From positions 496,001 through 560,000 of the forward strand of contig JAGTWJ010000017.1 of assembly GCA_020064725.1 (NCBI GenBank): a DNA stretch of 64,000 nucleotides, given 5' to 3'. Shown here one piece after another: positions 24,844 through 36,124 of the stretch. A program made the position numbers and the translations under genes. Positions within the stretch are counted from its first letter, which is position 1. The number at the start of each line of letters is the position of its first letter. Origin of the DNA: Drechslerella dactyloides (lineage: Eukaryota; Ascomycota; Orbiliomycetes; Orbiliales; Orbiliaceae). The notes below the pieces were generated by a model. It was given only the letters and a program-made list of their open reading frames with translations, did not search any database and was not told where the DNA came from.

Positions 24844-26548
24844 CTAGGCATCCATCTGCTCCTGCTTGATCTGCCGTGCGCTCGACGAGTCCGTCGACTC
24901 ACTCATCGAGAAGTCTCGGCCGTTCGTTTCGCCTCCATACTCACCATCCGCATCCTCGTCCATCGCATCCGCATCACCGCGGTGGCGAAGAAGCCCATGC
25001 TCCTTCATCCAGGCGATAAGGTCTGGGTCATCCTTGTACCCGCGTCGCAGCAGCTCTTCGCTGTTACCGCTCTGGAAGTGTAGGCCGACGTGATCGATCA
25101 GGTCCATCCATGTCTTGTCGCCCCGCTCGAAGACCTCGTCGCAGAAGCCACAAGTCATACGTTGCGGCGGCGGGCGACGCTTCTCGCACCGGATTTTGGC
25201 CTGTCGCATCTCCTGCTTCCAGTTGTTCACGTCGTTTTCTGTGGACTTGCTGGCGTCGAAGTTGCAGTGCATGCGCTCGTGATGTTTCATGAAGAGATCG
25301 CCGCGGTTGAAGAGGATGCTCTTGGATCTGTTCTTCTCGCTGCAGTCAGGGTGGTCGCAAACGTACTGGTAGAGGACCAGGTGCTGGGTGGCGATGTGCC
25401 GCTTCCATTCGTTACGGGCGCCGAATCGTTGTCGACAGGTTGCGAAGCCGCAGATGCAGATGTAAGGCTTTGTGTGCTGGGTTTCCACATGTTTCCTGAT
25501 AGAGAGTGAATGATGTTAGCATGTGTGGATGATATGCTGGTAGAGCATGAAGGGGAATGGCTCACTTGAGGTCGGACCGGTTCTTGAACTTGATGCCCTT
25601 GCAGTCTTCTCTGTCGCAGAGGTAGAAGGGAATCTTCTTGCGGTAGGTCTTTGGCCGAGCGTTCGGTCTGGCTGGCGACTCTTCGCTGCTGGAGGAGCCT
25701 CTGCGCCGTGTGATCCTCTTGCGCGACATCGGTGAGATGGGGGACTTTGGCAGCCGTGAGCTCTTGGAAGAGCTCACACTGGAGGTCTTGGTGGCGGAAT
25801 GAGACTGGCTGCGACTTTCGTGGTGTGCTTGCGCCCGAGTCACTGGTATCTTGCGGGCCCAGTTGACGGTGTCGAAGGTTGAGACGAGAGTGCCCGGAGG
25901 GAAGATGGTGGGTTCATGCTCGAAGCCATAGCACCCAGTTGGCGACTCTGGCGAAGAGACCTCATGTTCATACTCCGGCTCTCCGAGGGAGAGGAAGCAG
26001 GGAAATTCGAATTTAATCTGGGGCTCCTTGTACGTATAAAGATCCGGGTCCCGATAGTTCAGCGTGAGGCTGGGGTCGATAACCTCGGCGCTCTTGAAAT
26101 GGTATGAAGAGTCGGCAGCGGATAACGCTGCCTCCTGGAAGGCGAGAGGGAGCGAGTTGGATCTATAGTCTGATAGCGCTGAGCAATCTTGGTTCCAACT
26201 TGTCGCAGTGCCGTGGCCAGACGACGAGCTGCTACATAAACTGTGTTGGTCTTCCTCCTTCATGACTGGCCGCCAGGACATGGTATCCTGATCCACTGGG
26301 ATCAAGCCAAGGGACGGTAGAGAAACGGGGCCGAGTCCTTGGAAGCCGTGAATGGGATTTGGTACAAGTCCCATCGGTAAAGCGCTCTCGCCAGCACTGA
26401 ACCGCTCAATGGGGTGTTGTGACAGCGCCTGTATGGGAAGAGACAGCTTGTGTTCTCCGATATCCACCGTCCTGGTCTTGATGGAGTTGTCCTCAAAAGC
26501 ACATAGGCTCGCAGAGAAATCCTGTGTCCAGTAGGCTACCGCCTCCAT
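24844..26548 (-). CDS. C2H2 zinc-finger regulator
   Basis: Two exons (26548-25566 and 25495-24844) encode 544 residues. The 70-nt intron (GTGAGC, branch GCTAAC, ATCAG) falls inside a finger and restores FKNRSDLKKHVETQH exactly. The first 280 residues are a low-complexity Ser/Pro/acidic region starting MEAVAYWTQDFSAS, and a basic stretch (KRITRRRGSS) precedes the fingers. About four fingers follow between residues 305 and 450: C-x4-C types beginning CDREDC, CGFATC and CDHPDC, and a C-x2-C type (CGFC) ending in an HVGLH-type pair. The tail is acidic and Ser-rich, ending in QIKQEQMDA. The pattern is that of a fungal C2H2 transcription factor acting in the nucleus. The target is unknown. The ATG was chosen because upstream codons in the same frame show no conserved character. 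Confidence 0.92.
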
Positions 26549-29520
26549 TGTATCAAATGTTAGAGTACGTATACGTGATGTTGATATTTTATCTGCTGCG
26601 CGCACGCATTTTCGGTTGTCAGTGTTGGGCTGCTGCATGAGATTCGCTTGCTTTCCGAAAGAAAGACTTCTTCAGAAAAAAAGGATACACGAGGTAACGC
26701 TCCCATTAATGACAACAAAAAACCGATCGCTTTGCGAGACGAGCAAGGTAAGAGGTCGAACTCACAGATATAGACAAATTGCTGTGTGGCTTGTTATGCG
26801 GACATCGGATTGGCGGAGGCGAGGGTATATCGATGCAGGTTTGGTTCAATGTAGGAAGCGATGTCTGACTTGGACGAGATGGTACACTGAGGAAATGTAC
26901 AACGATGGAAAGAAGAATTCAGGTTAGATGGAAAGGTGCGGATGGTTGAGGATTCGGGTGATTGACCAAAATGTATGTTCAGTAATGAGACGCATAGTTC
27001 GGAGGGTCGTGATTTTATATAGTTTTATTCTCTCCAAACGATCCAACATGAGTATACTAGCAGCTTTCTCTCTCAATATCGAGAGAGAAGCCAAAGTCAG
27101 GCCGAGACCCACTTCTAACGACCTCCCTGCCAAACGTCGCTTTGCTTTTCGCGCCCCACCCACCACTGACCGGGGCAGAGAGGCCCCGGGGCGTTTGCGT
27201 TCTGTCTTGTTCTGTTCCGCAGCTTCTAGTGAGTGGGCCATCCTGCAGAGGCGCCATGCAGGTCGTCGCTCCCTCGGGCCACCGTCTTGCTCTCAACCTG
27301 CTGTCCCTTGAATGGCTAAGTTTGGCCCACTCGGTAAGAGCCTCTCGCAAGTGCGATGAAACCTTTGCTCAGCCCGCGGAGGTGCAGCCAGCAACCAAGT
27401 TTGTGTGACCAAAGAAACATTTCACCATGATATGACGATAGCTTCATGTTTCCACGCAAGCCCCTCGATTGCGAGATTGTTTTTGTAATTCCGACTGCAG
27501 TCGCATAATTCCCGTCACAGGCCTTCCCTTTGCCGTCACAAAACGACCTGACGCGAAAGGGACGGCAAATTCGCCGGAAAACCCGACCATTCGATAGGCT
27601 GGGCACCTCGTCCCCTGCAAAAGAGCTTGCTGCGTCGGTTTGGGAATGCTCCGCATGCCTGAAAGGGCGCAAGGATCCGGACGGGATCGATGCTCCCTGC
27701 TCACATCAGAGTTATCATCATCAAGCGTCCAGGATCCAACCGAGCAGGCCGCATTTCGTCTTCCCGGAGGTGTTCAGCTGACAGGGGGCCTCCTCCCGGG
27801 CCTGCTCAACGGGAGGCGAACTAAAAATGACCGCGAAATAGGAGAGTAAAATTCCTTGCATCAATGTCTAGCAGTAGAATTCCGACCCGCGGTCGATCGA
27901 TTGGAGAAGCAGGCATCGGCTCAGTTTCATGAGACACCAGAGCGTTAATATCGATCGCCAAGGAGGCAGTACTGCGACCAAGGTCGAGTCGTTGACCGCT
28001 TGTTATCTCACTATCTTGGGATGCGTGTCCCGTGTGGAGGATCTTTCCTCGGCAATAGACACCACAGGACTTTTCCCCGCAAAAGAAGCTGTTGGCCTGC
28101 GGACGTAGACCACGGAAGACATCGCTGATTTGTCGTCCCTAGATAACTATGACACAACTATCTTCATCCGTCTTTCGGGACGCGAGATGTAGTGCCTGCC
28201 TCATTTTGCGGGTGCCTGGGCTGATGTGCATTGGTCAAAATGGGAACCTGGCGTAGTTTTCGTCGTGAATGTCGGCACCCAGAAATAAGAAAAGCCCGTA
28301 CAGCTCCGCGAGACTAGGGTGGAGGTAAAAGCTCACCAGTAATTGCAAGTCCGAGCGACCGACCTACATGAGTCCCATGCGGGTTTTCTCTTGGGATCGA
28401 TCTGACAATTGGCTGAGAGAGGCCCTAAATGTACTCTGTCCAATCACTCGAAGCGGTTTGAGCCTCAACCCCGCCCACCCCTACGCGGTCAGATGAGCAA
28501 GTCGCGCCCTCGTGGATCCGCTTCCCTGTCCTCAATGAGCCGGAGTGCGGGATTTGGCGCACTTGGGCATACCGTGCATATCTTCCAACACTCTGGGTAT
28601 CAAACGAAGCTGGATCTTGCTCGTCATTCGGCGTTCTAGATTGGTGCAAGTCAATTGAAAGCAAGTGTAGGGTATTCCTGGACATGAACAGCTCGAAATG
28701 TTGCCTGCAAATTGCCGGCCTGTGGGCAAACCGCAAGCGCAAGCGGGACGCACAGATTGATGACGGACAAGTTTGTCCCCAAACCGCTGCCTATTGCCGT
28801 GTTCGGGCCCAAGCTGCTCAATCATCTCTCGACTGAGAAGTCTAATTTAGTGGTCCGGATGGCAAGTTTTAAGTCTTCGACGGCAGGCTTCCACGATGGG
28901 TCACGCTGCGTGTGGCGTCCGGGTGGGGTGAGTGTCGAATCGACAGGTGCCGTGCAGATGGTGGTTGACTTGCTTGCGTGCCTGCCGCTGCTGTTTTTAG
29001 AAGCAACCGCCTGCCTGGTCCCCCAACGCAAATTTCTCCACAAGGTGCCGCGGCTCCGGGCTGTGATAGCAAGGTGCTCCAGGACACCAGCAAACATGCC
29101 CCGCCATGCCACCGCCCAAGGCACAACAGCAGGAGATCTGGCCACATACTCTTCCTTCCAAATCAGCAAGTATTCGCGGGACTATATGTAGGTACATTGG
29201 CGACCAGGTGGGGCTCTCAGTGGCCTTGATCCGCCAAATGCAGTGCTGTTTCGAACCCAGGCCCAACGTTGCGGGCAGACACTATTCGGGACGCTTCAGC
29301 GGTCAATTGACTGAAGCTGGCCAGTAGCTTGCGGCTATACAATGGGAGATCTTAAGCAATCAGCAGTATCTTGTTACCATAATCTTTTTACTAGCAATCA
29401 CTGACAGAATCTGGTTTGAGGCTGTTGAATTTCGGCCTGTTACGATTAGCGACTGGACAGGGGCAAAGGTACTATCAAGGTCTATACTTGATCTAAACCA
29501 GACAACTGTGTGGGTTTTGC

Positions 29521-29605
29521 TTACGAGACCAACTCTATCTATTTTACTCGCCTTACAGACGCTCCCGTCTCGTTTGGTTTATTCGGATAAGATTGGTCTC
29601 GTAAA
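29521..29605. repeat. 12-bp inverted repeat pair of the GTCTCG family
   Basis: TTACGAGACCAA at 29521-29532 and its exact reverse complement TTGGTCTCGTAA at 29594-29605 bracket about 61 bp. The right arm continues as ACCAGACC, like the GCCAGAC of the copies at 30328 and 31462, with C-to-T/G-to-A differences. Confidence 0.75.
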
Positions 29606-30327
29606 CCAGACCGCACGAAGTGCGAGCAATAAGATCTCATTGCATTGTACACAATATGGGTATTCCCAGACTTCTTTAGGTCGCTGACAACACTGCGCTG
29701 TTGCATTGCAGGGGCAGTTCTACGGTCTTCTCGCGGTCTTGCTCAGTTCTTCTGTAACGCCAAGGGCCGTGAGAACCTTGCTTTTGGAGCGATAGCGAAA
29801 GGATTACATATCGCCTCGCCGTTACATATGCGGCGATCCCTGAACGGCGAATTCCAGGACACTAGCAGAGCAATCAGCGAGCCAATCAGTATCGTGTGGA
29901 CGGAGGCTCTAGTGGAGACGGTGCAAGTAGTTGGTCTCCCCGAAAGCACTTTCAAAGGATATAACATGCCTCAGCCATATGTATCGAAACTTAAGGCGTA
30001 CAAAGCAGTATGGTGTCTCAGTAGAGGATCTAGCACTGCCTCTTGACTTGACTAGCTAGGCGAACAGCTGGCGCGCCTGATATCATCTCAGGCTGCCGGT
30101 TTCTTTTTTCCGGAAGTAGCAATAACTGTCCCGGAAACCTGTATCAGAGACGGCAGGATTGTTCGTGGTGTGTCATGAATTAGCCCCTCTGCGTTCATCG
30201 CGAAAGGAGTTCTGGATACGTGGCAATGTTATAACTTACGCAATGTCGGGACCTGCGAGCTCAGATCAGCGTGATCATGACGGCTCCACATAGCTCGTAT
30301 TAGATAACGGGGTAATTGGGCGAGAGA

Positions 30328-31335
30328 TTGTCTCGCAAGCCAGACAGGAAGGCGAGAGATGAGATGAAACAAGGATCCATCTTCCTCGACAACATCTTCC
30401 TCGACAACATTCAGAATTTAGGAGCGTGTTGTTGAACTCAAGGCTGATGGACATCAGTAGTTTTCGAGACGGCGAAAAGTACGTAGAGTGTAGAATGGCT
30501 AAAGCTCAAAACCTAGAATCGCTGTGATACGCGCGATGCTGCTACATTGCCTGGAATTGGATGTTGCACCAAATCCGCGGAGCTGCGGTTGATGAAGTAG
30601 ATAAAGGTGTTAGGGAGCGAACCTATAGCCTAGCTACTTACTTACTTACCTAGGTAATTGTAATATCAATCATTACATCAGCTCCAGCGCCGAATGATGT
30701 TGCAATTTGGGTCTCTCTGCTTGCTCAATAAGCCTTGCTAAGGTACTATTACCTGTATAACTTCCGAACTTCCGATTGAGCTATCTATTTGTATGCTACC
30801 AGCAAACGAACTCTAGGTTCGAGTATATCATCCTGCCTACTAGCAACAGCCGTGCTGGCATTTGCCCTGAGTCCGATAAAAAAAAAACCCTCCTCGATTG
30901 AATTGCAATATTGCCGGCGGGGCCGAGAAAATATCACAATTCTCACTAACGTGGCTACTTCCTCCGTCGTAGACACACTCACGAAGGACTCCAGACGAAA
31001 ATCTTATACAATCTTACGAAAAGTACGATGGTCCATATAGGACCAGTGCGCCAGATCGTTGTACATAATCAAAGCCAGAATCGAACATCTCACGATTTGC
31101 GGGCCAATTCTTCATTCGCGAATATCACCAAGTCATGCCGGCATAAGATATGTCGCTCCAAGACCCGTTATACGTGCAAGTTGAAGCTCAATTTCCGATT
31201 GTACAATCTGATTCTAGTCTCGATGCCAGCTGGCCAAGCGTAGTTCATACATTTGCCTTCTTCACGGAAAGCCCCATGCTAATATTACCAACTCATATAG
31301 ATGCACCCTACGAAGGCGTCTGGCTTGCGAGACAA
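30328..31335. mobile_element. Candidate TIR-bounded element (1008 bp)
   Basis: An 18-bp sequence, TTGTCTCGCAAGCCAGAC at 30328-30345, is matched exactly by its reverse complement at 31318-31335. The interior has no recognisable transposase. No target-site duplication is evident, because the flanks GAGAGA and ATACTC differ. It could be a non-autonomous DNA transposon, two independent copies of a smaller repeat, or an inverted duplication. A third copy at 31462-31478 gives a competing, shorter pairing. Confidence 0.35.
30378..30407. repeat. 15-bp tandem duplication
   Basis: CATCTTCCTCGACAA occurs twice in tandem, with the start of a third unit, inside the candidate TIR-bounded segment. Confidence 0.85.
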
Positions 31336-31478
31336 ATACTCTACCACGCAACGTACGCGTACTCATTCATCTATAAGGTCCCGATTACAAGCCTACTGTG
31401 ATCCCCCGCTCTGGAGAGACCGCAATTGCGCATGGCAATAATCTCAGAAACGCCTTGCGGCTTGTCTCGCAAGCCAGA
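31319..31478. repeat. 17-bp inverted repeat, 160-bp span
   Basis: TCTGGCTTGCGAGACAA at 31319-31335 and its exact reverse complement at 31462-31478 enclose 126 bp. The size suits a miniature inverted-repeat element (MITE). The left arm is also the right end of the larger pairing starting at 30328. Confidence 0.8.
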
Positions 31479-32479
31479 GGCCTTCCTTTGGCTGTGGAGC
31501 ACGCAGTCCGGCTTCGCCGGCCCTAGGACTGGCAGTCTGTTTTACCTTCGTTGTATTTCGAAGTTGTACCTTCTGGATGGCGGCAAAATGTGATAGCTGG
31601 TACCTCACTCCGTTTCGCCCACCGGTTCCGGTACGAGTGATTATTCAGAGAGATCAAGACGCCTAGTCGACTCGTATATGCGTCAATTGGTGCAATGATA
31701 GCATTAAGACAGTTGCATATTGAGGCTTAACACAAATGCCTTTACAAAGCATTGAGTCAACTTCGAGATAATACACGTAATACGTAATCGGAATCCTATA
31801 TCAAAGCACCCCAACCAAGGACTCGCCTTGCTTCACCGGCACGAGCATAAACTTGCGTGTAGATATATGGCACGACAAGAGCGGACGTGTCTCTGATAAC
31901 ACCCGAATACGACCAGCGGAGAACGCGGATATGTGGGCATTCCGAGATACGCCGGGGAAATCTACGAAGGAGGCAAGCACGCCAGGGTAGTACAGGGTCC
32001 GGTCAAGGCCCAACTATCAAAATCTCGCGTGCGCAGCTCACCAGCTTCTTCATCTACCTTTATGCAATTATCATCTTTTCGCCGAATACGCGTAGCTGAC
32101 TCAACGAACTTGCACCCGTACCTCTAGATACAAATGCTCGATCCGAGCTGGCCCTGGTATACTTGAATATCCCCCGTGGCCATCGGTTTGGACCAGAATA
32201 TCATCAGCTAGTCTAGTAACAAGAAGGGTGCTGGCCAACCAAAAGAAATTGCGTGAGCTTCGTTCACGAAACGGAAGCCTACATGTTTCTTAGTGAACTC
32301 ACACCCGTCTAGCTTTAGTCAGACACCTGGCTAAAATAGATCGAGTTCTTCCACACACGCACACGAAATCTCGAAACCTATCCCAGACGCCGTGTTCATC
32401 TGATCATCAACATTTGGCATGTCAAAAGTCCCAGCAAGCTTTTAAGTCGTCAATATAGAAAAGCCAAACAGAATGAAGT

Positions 32480-32507
32480 CTGGTATACGTACGCGTACGT
32501 ATACCAG
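32480..32507. repeat. Perfect 28-bp palindrome
   Basis: CTGGTATACGTACG is followed immediately by its reverse complement, with no spacer. Flanking AGT/ACT bases would extend the pairing after a one-base bulge. It may be a collapsed pair of terminal inverted repeats or a protein-binding dyad. Confidence 0.9.
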
Positions 32508-32840
32508 GACTAAGCTAAGGAGATGACTTCATCACAAAACGCAACAAGACTAGCAGCTAGTCGAAATACCATCGATCGACTTGCGCCACCTTCATAACGA
32601 TCTAAACGGCATGCGATAAAAAGCCTCCCTCGAAGCTCTCCCCAATGAGCCAGCTACGCATAATCTGCTCGCTAACAAGGATCCTTAGGGACATCGATTA
32701 CGTATACGCTCAAATAATGCAAAGGACGAGACATGGCAAAGCTCAACCGGTCGAATGTTCAATAGTTATAGGTAAGTACTTACAACCCGCCGGATAATAA
32801 AACTTCCACTGATAATTAAGCAATTCTATAGCTCTATGGC

Positions 32841-32876
32841 GGTCTCGCAAGCCAAACCCACACAGTTCCCGAGACC
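32841..32876. repeat. GTCTCG-family copy with internal dyad
   Basis: GGTCTCGCAAGCCAAACC at 32841-32858 is another copy of the repeat seen at 30328. It is followed by CGAGACC at 32870-32876, which pairs with the GGTCTCG at its left end. Confidence 0.65.
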
Positions 32877-32939
32877 ACTCGATGGTGCTGCTACATCAGA
32901 TTGCAGCAGCACGTGGCTTGACAACGCTCACACACCTCG

Positions 32940-32955
32940 CCACGAATATTCGTGG
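32940..32955. repeat. Perfect 16-bp palindrome
   Basis: CCACGAAT joined directly to ATTCGTGG. It lies just after an 8-bp inverted pair (GTGCTGCT at 32885-32892 and AGCAGCAC at 32905-32912). Confidence 0.8.
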
Positions 32956-33239
32956 AATAGTCTCTAGCCCGAGACCGTCGCCAAGCCCGCAGGTCAGCGT
33001 CACGGGCTAGACTCTGTAGGCCAAGCTCGATGTTCCAGGTAGACCTACCTCAATTTAAGGTACCTGCAAGTGTTTCAAGCTAATCTAGCAAGGATATCTC
33101 GCGCCGTTTCACAAATGCGGTTGTCCTAATTACCACTAATCCGCCAATCGGCAAGCCCGTACCGAGATCCAACGGAAAGCTCTTTTCATCTGCTTGCAGA
33201 CACTTTAAGCTCTTCGCAATATGAGTATCATCTATACCT

Positions 33240-33311
33240 AAGTACATGTACTTCTTGGTCTTTGGAATTCATGGAACCTCCAATACTGGATTCCTCGAAG
33301 TACATGTACTT
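33240..33311. repeat. Two copies of a 14-bp palindrome
   Basis: AAGTACATGTACTT, itself a perfect palindrome, occurs at 33240-33253 and again at 33298-33311, with starts 58 bp apart. The short DNA between them contains GGAATTC and GGATTCC. Confidence 0.85.
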
Positions 33312-35540
33312 TCGTCTGGGTCCGATCAAGACTACTTGGTCGACTACCTGCGTATACGCTCGGGTTGACGTCGCAAAACTGATAGACAGGACGTTTGAAA
33401 TTTCCCCGCTACCCCTTCCCCCTCAAAAAAGAAGACAAGTTCATTCAATGATAAGCAGCCATGTTCAGATACTAACTTAGCTACGAATTTTACTTGAGTC
33501 TAGTCGGCGCCGTCGTATCGGTCGGTATACGACGTATACATACTAAGTGGGTATCAGAGGCAGGAGTCATGGCGTGACCAATCATAGCGCGAGACCGGCT
33601 GTAGCCAATCAGCGGCCTACACTAGACCAAATTGCGAAGGTCATGACACGACAGTTCAGCCCTACATGAATTTGGGACTCGCAAATCAGTTTCGATCCGA
33701 AGGCAACTTGGTCTCGCGTCGGAACTGCTTTCCAAAGTTACGCAGTGCGGACCCTGTCATGGTAAAATAGCTGCCATGAGCCCCCAACTTGACCCGACCC
33801 GCCGGGCGGTTTTGCCGCCTCCGTGTTGGACGAAGGACAAGTACCTCTGACTTGGAAATAGAGCTATCGACAAAGCCCCAATGGCAAGCTTTGTTCTGTC
33901 TGCGTCGGCTTGGTTCTCAGACAAATCGCTAGACAGCTGAAAGTTGTGCTTTTTGCAAGTCGGAGCTCCACCGTTCTAGACGTATTTCCGCCGCCGAAGT
34001 TAAAATCCCGTCAAAGCAGATATCTGTGAGGTTTGACACCTGCGCTGCAGGTTGATCCATTGATCCACATTCACATGCGGTATTGGGTTGCAGAATTTTG
34101 CTGTTCGTTGAGTCTGGCCTGTGCAATTAAAGGCCTGAATGCCGTCGGAGCATTAAGCGGACGCCCCGGCTTGCACAGATTAAAGAATTCACACACGAGC
34201 GAATGGCTGTCACAACCTCGCCAATGAATTCGTGTAATCAATTCTTGCTTGAAGATCGACACGATCATGCCAATACCTATTCGAGTTGACCTGACACAAG
34301 GCTACCTTTCAAAACAGAGCCACAGCTCCGTCTTTCCTCCCATGTGCATGGGTCAATGTCGATGTGCATTTGTCACTGGGTCCTCATGCTGTCCCATTCA
34401 GCTGGGAGCTTGACGAAGTTTTGTGCTGCGACTTCGACTGCGCCTGCAACGGGGCTCCACTCCCACAAGTAACCCAAATTCGAATCTTACATCGTAAGAT
34501 AAATCGAAGGGTTGGTGAGATCGTATAAGTATCGGGTCCGACGCACGAAAAGTCCTATAAGCACACAAGTTAAGCACAGCTGCAAAGGATCGATCATCTC
34601 TGACAGACCAAATTTACCAAAGGAACGAAAGTTGCAATTCAAAGCGAGAAACAACAGGAGCGACGCACGCCCGCACGTTCCCCCGCCAGCACGATTCCAA
34701 GTTTTCAAGGAGCAAATCTTTTCGTGGAACGGATCGCCAGTTGATTTTACTGCTTAAGGCATGTCTACTGCGATTGTCGCTGTCGCTGCATTGGTGGTCA
34801 TCTACAATACTTTAGACCTGGCCTTTGAAAACTGTCTGCCTGTAAGTCTTACAAATGTCGCATTTCCCCGTTTCTGTCAACGGCGCCACCGGCATTCTAC
34901 GAAGATCAAAAATGTTCGATGCTACAGGCGCTGCAGCTTCGCCGGCTTTTGGCTTGAATCACGAGGTGTTTGCGGTGTTTTTGAGTCCTGAGTCTGGGGC
35001 ACATGAGCTCCTGATCCTTGCCACCATCCATGCTCGTTTTCGTGCTGTGCATGAGCTTGGAGTTCCAAAAGACTGGGCTAGACGTTCGGCCCTGAGCACC
35101 TTGTCTTCACAAACAACCCCACCATTCAGGCCGACCTGTACCCGACGATACTTCTGTCGATGTATTCCCTCATCGCCTGCAGCAATGCATCTTCCCAAAA
35201 AGAAAAAACAAGCGGAGAATGCCTCTTTTGCTTCTTGGCATCGATGGCGACGAATCAAAAGAAAAAATAATTTAAACCTGAATTTAAAAGGAAAACTTGC
35301 TTTCGCAGGCGGACATTGCCTAGGCCTTTCCCTTCTTTGAAATCATTATCAAACAAACTTCACCCCTCTCCGTCTTCAAAGAAACAAAAATACACTTGGT
35401 TCCTGTTCCCCAAAAGCTAGTTTCGGTGGCTTGCTCAAACCGCTTCCCTTCGGCGCTATCTCGCATCGAGACTAAAAGCGTTCCCCGTGGTTGTTAATGA
35501 GCCTCGTTATAGTCCCAAATATAATCCCAGTCCCAGTTCT

Positions 35541-35548
35541 TATATATT
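35541..35548 (+). promoter_or_regulatory. TATA-like box of the small basic gene
   Basis: TATATATT lies about 52 bp upstream of the ATG at 35600, with a C/T-rich stretch (TTTTCCCCCTCTCCCC) just before the start codon. That is a typical fungal core-promoter arrangement with a very short leader. Confidence 0.45.
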
Positions 35549-35599
35549 ACCTGCATAAACCCCCAAAGTCTTCTCGATTTTTCCCCCTCTCCCCTCGGT

Positions 35600-36124
35600 A
35601 TGCCTCATCTTACTAAATTATTTCGACGACGACACAAGGGACGAGAGTTGTTGCCGTCAGAACAGCCCGATAGTCAGCCAATGGAAGCAATCTCCCACGA
35701 GCCCAGCTCAAGCTTTGTCAAGATGCAACGAAAGATCTCTTCTATCAATCTAGCAGCTTGCTTCTTCGGCAAGGGAAGCAGTCGATCCTCGAGAAGCTCC
35801 ATGCAACGAAGAGAAGAAGCACCACCAGCCAAAGTCAGCCTTGAGAAAGACAAGCCGAAATATATCCACCGGCCCCAATACGCAGCCGATAGCCACGCAC
35901 GGACGACAAACCAAATACCATTCTCACGGAGACCCCTGGCTCCAGAAGTCACCATTCAACCCGTTGCGTCGCCAGCGCCACTTCAGCTTGGCCAAAGATC
36001 GTTATCTCCAGAGATCACAGTCGCGCCTGTCAAGACAAAGTCCCAACTTCTTAGTGAGGAGCACGCCAAAAAAGTGGCTGGTGAACGCGGTAGAGTTCAT
36101 CTTGTTGGAGTCACATCCAACTAG
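35600..36124 (+). CDS. Small basic protein, function unknown
   Basis: A 174-residue intronless frame with a good start context. The N-terminus is strongly basic (LFRRRHKGR), followed by a Ser-rich segment (SSRSSRSSMQRREE). Two related motifs occur in the second half, RRPLAPEVTIQPV and QRSLSPEITVAPV, about 35 residues apart. This looks like an internal duplication of an [S/A]PE[V/I]T core. It ends EEHAKKVAGERGRVHLVGVTSN. There is no signal peptide or membrane segment. The protein is probably largely disordered. The duplicated motif argues for a real coding sequence. I do not recognise a family. Confidence 0.68.
   Translation: MPHLTKLFRRRHKGRELLPSEQPDSQPMEAISHEPSSSFVKMQRKISSINLAACFFGKGSSRSSRSSMQRREEAPPAKVSLEKDKPKYIHRPQYAADSHARTTNQIPFSRRPLAPEVTIQPVASPAPLQLGQRSLSPEITVAPVKTKSQLLSEEHAKKVAGERGRVHLVGVTSN

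Larger units (their letters stand above)
26549..35599. other. Nine-kb gene-free, repeat-bearing stretch
   Basis: No gene is supported here. The stretch is rich in short inverted repeats and palindromes between 29.4 and 33.7 kb, including a shared GTCTCGCAAGCC-type motif in both orientations, listed separately. Open frames of 60-160 codons occur (28712-29191, 29645-30046, 34855-35340, all +) but show no domain and no consistent splice structure. The pattern fits decayed mobile-element remnants. Confidence 0.55.
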
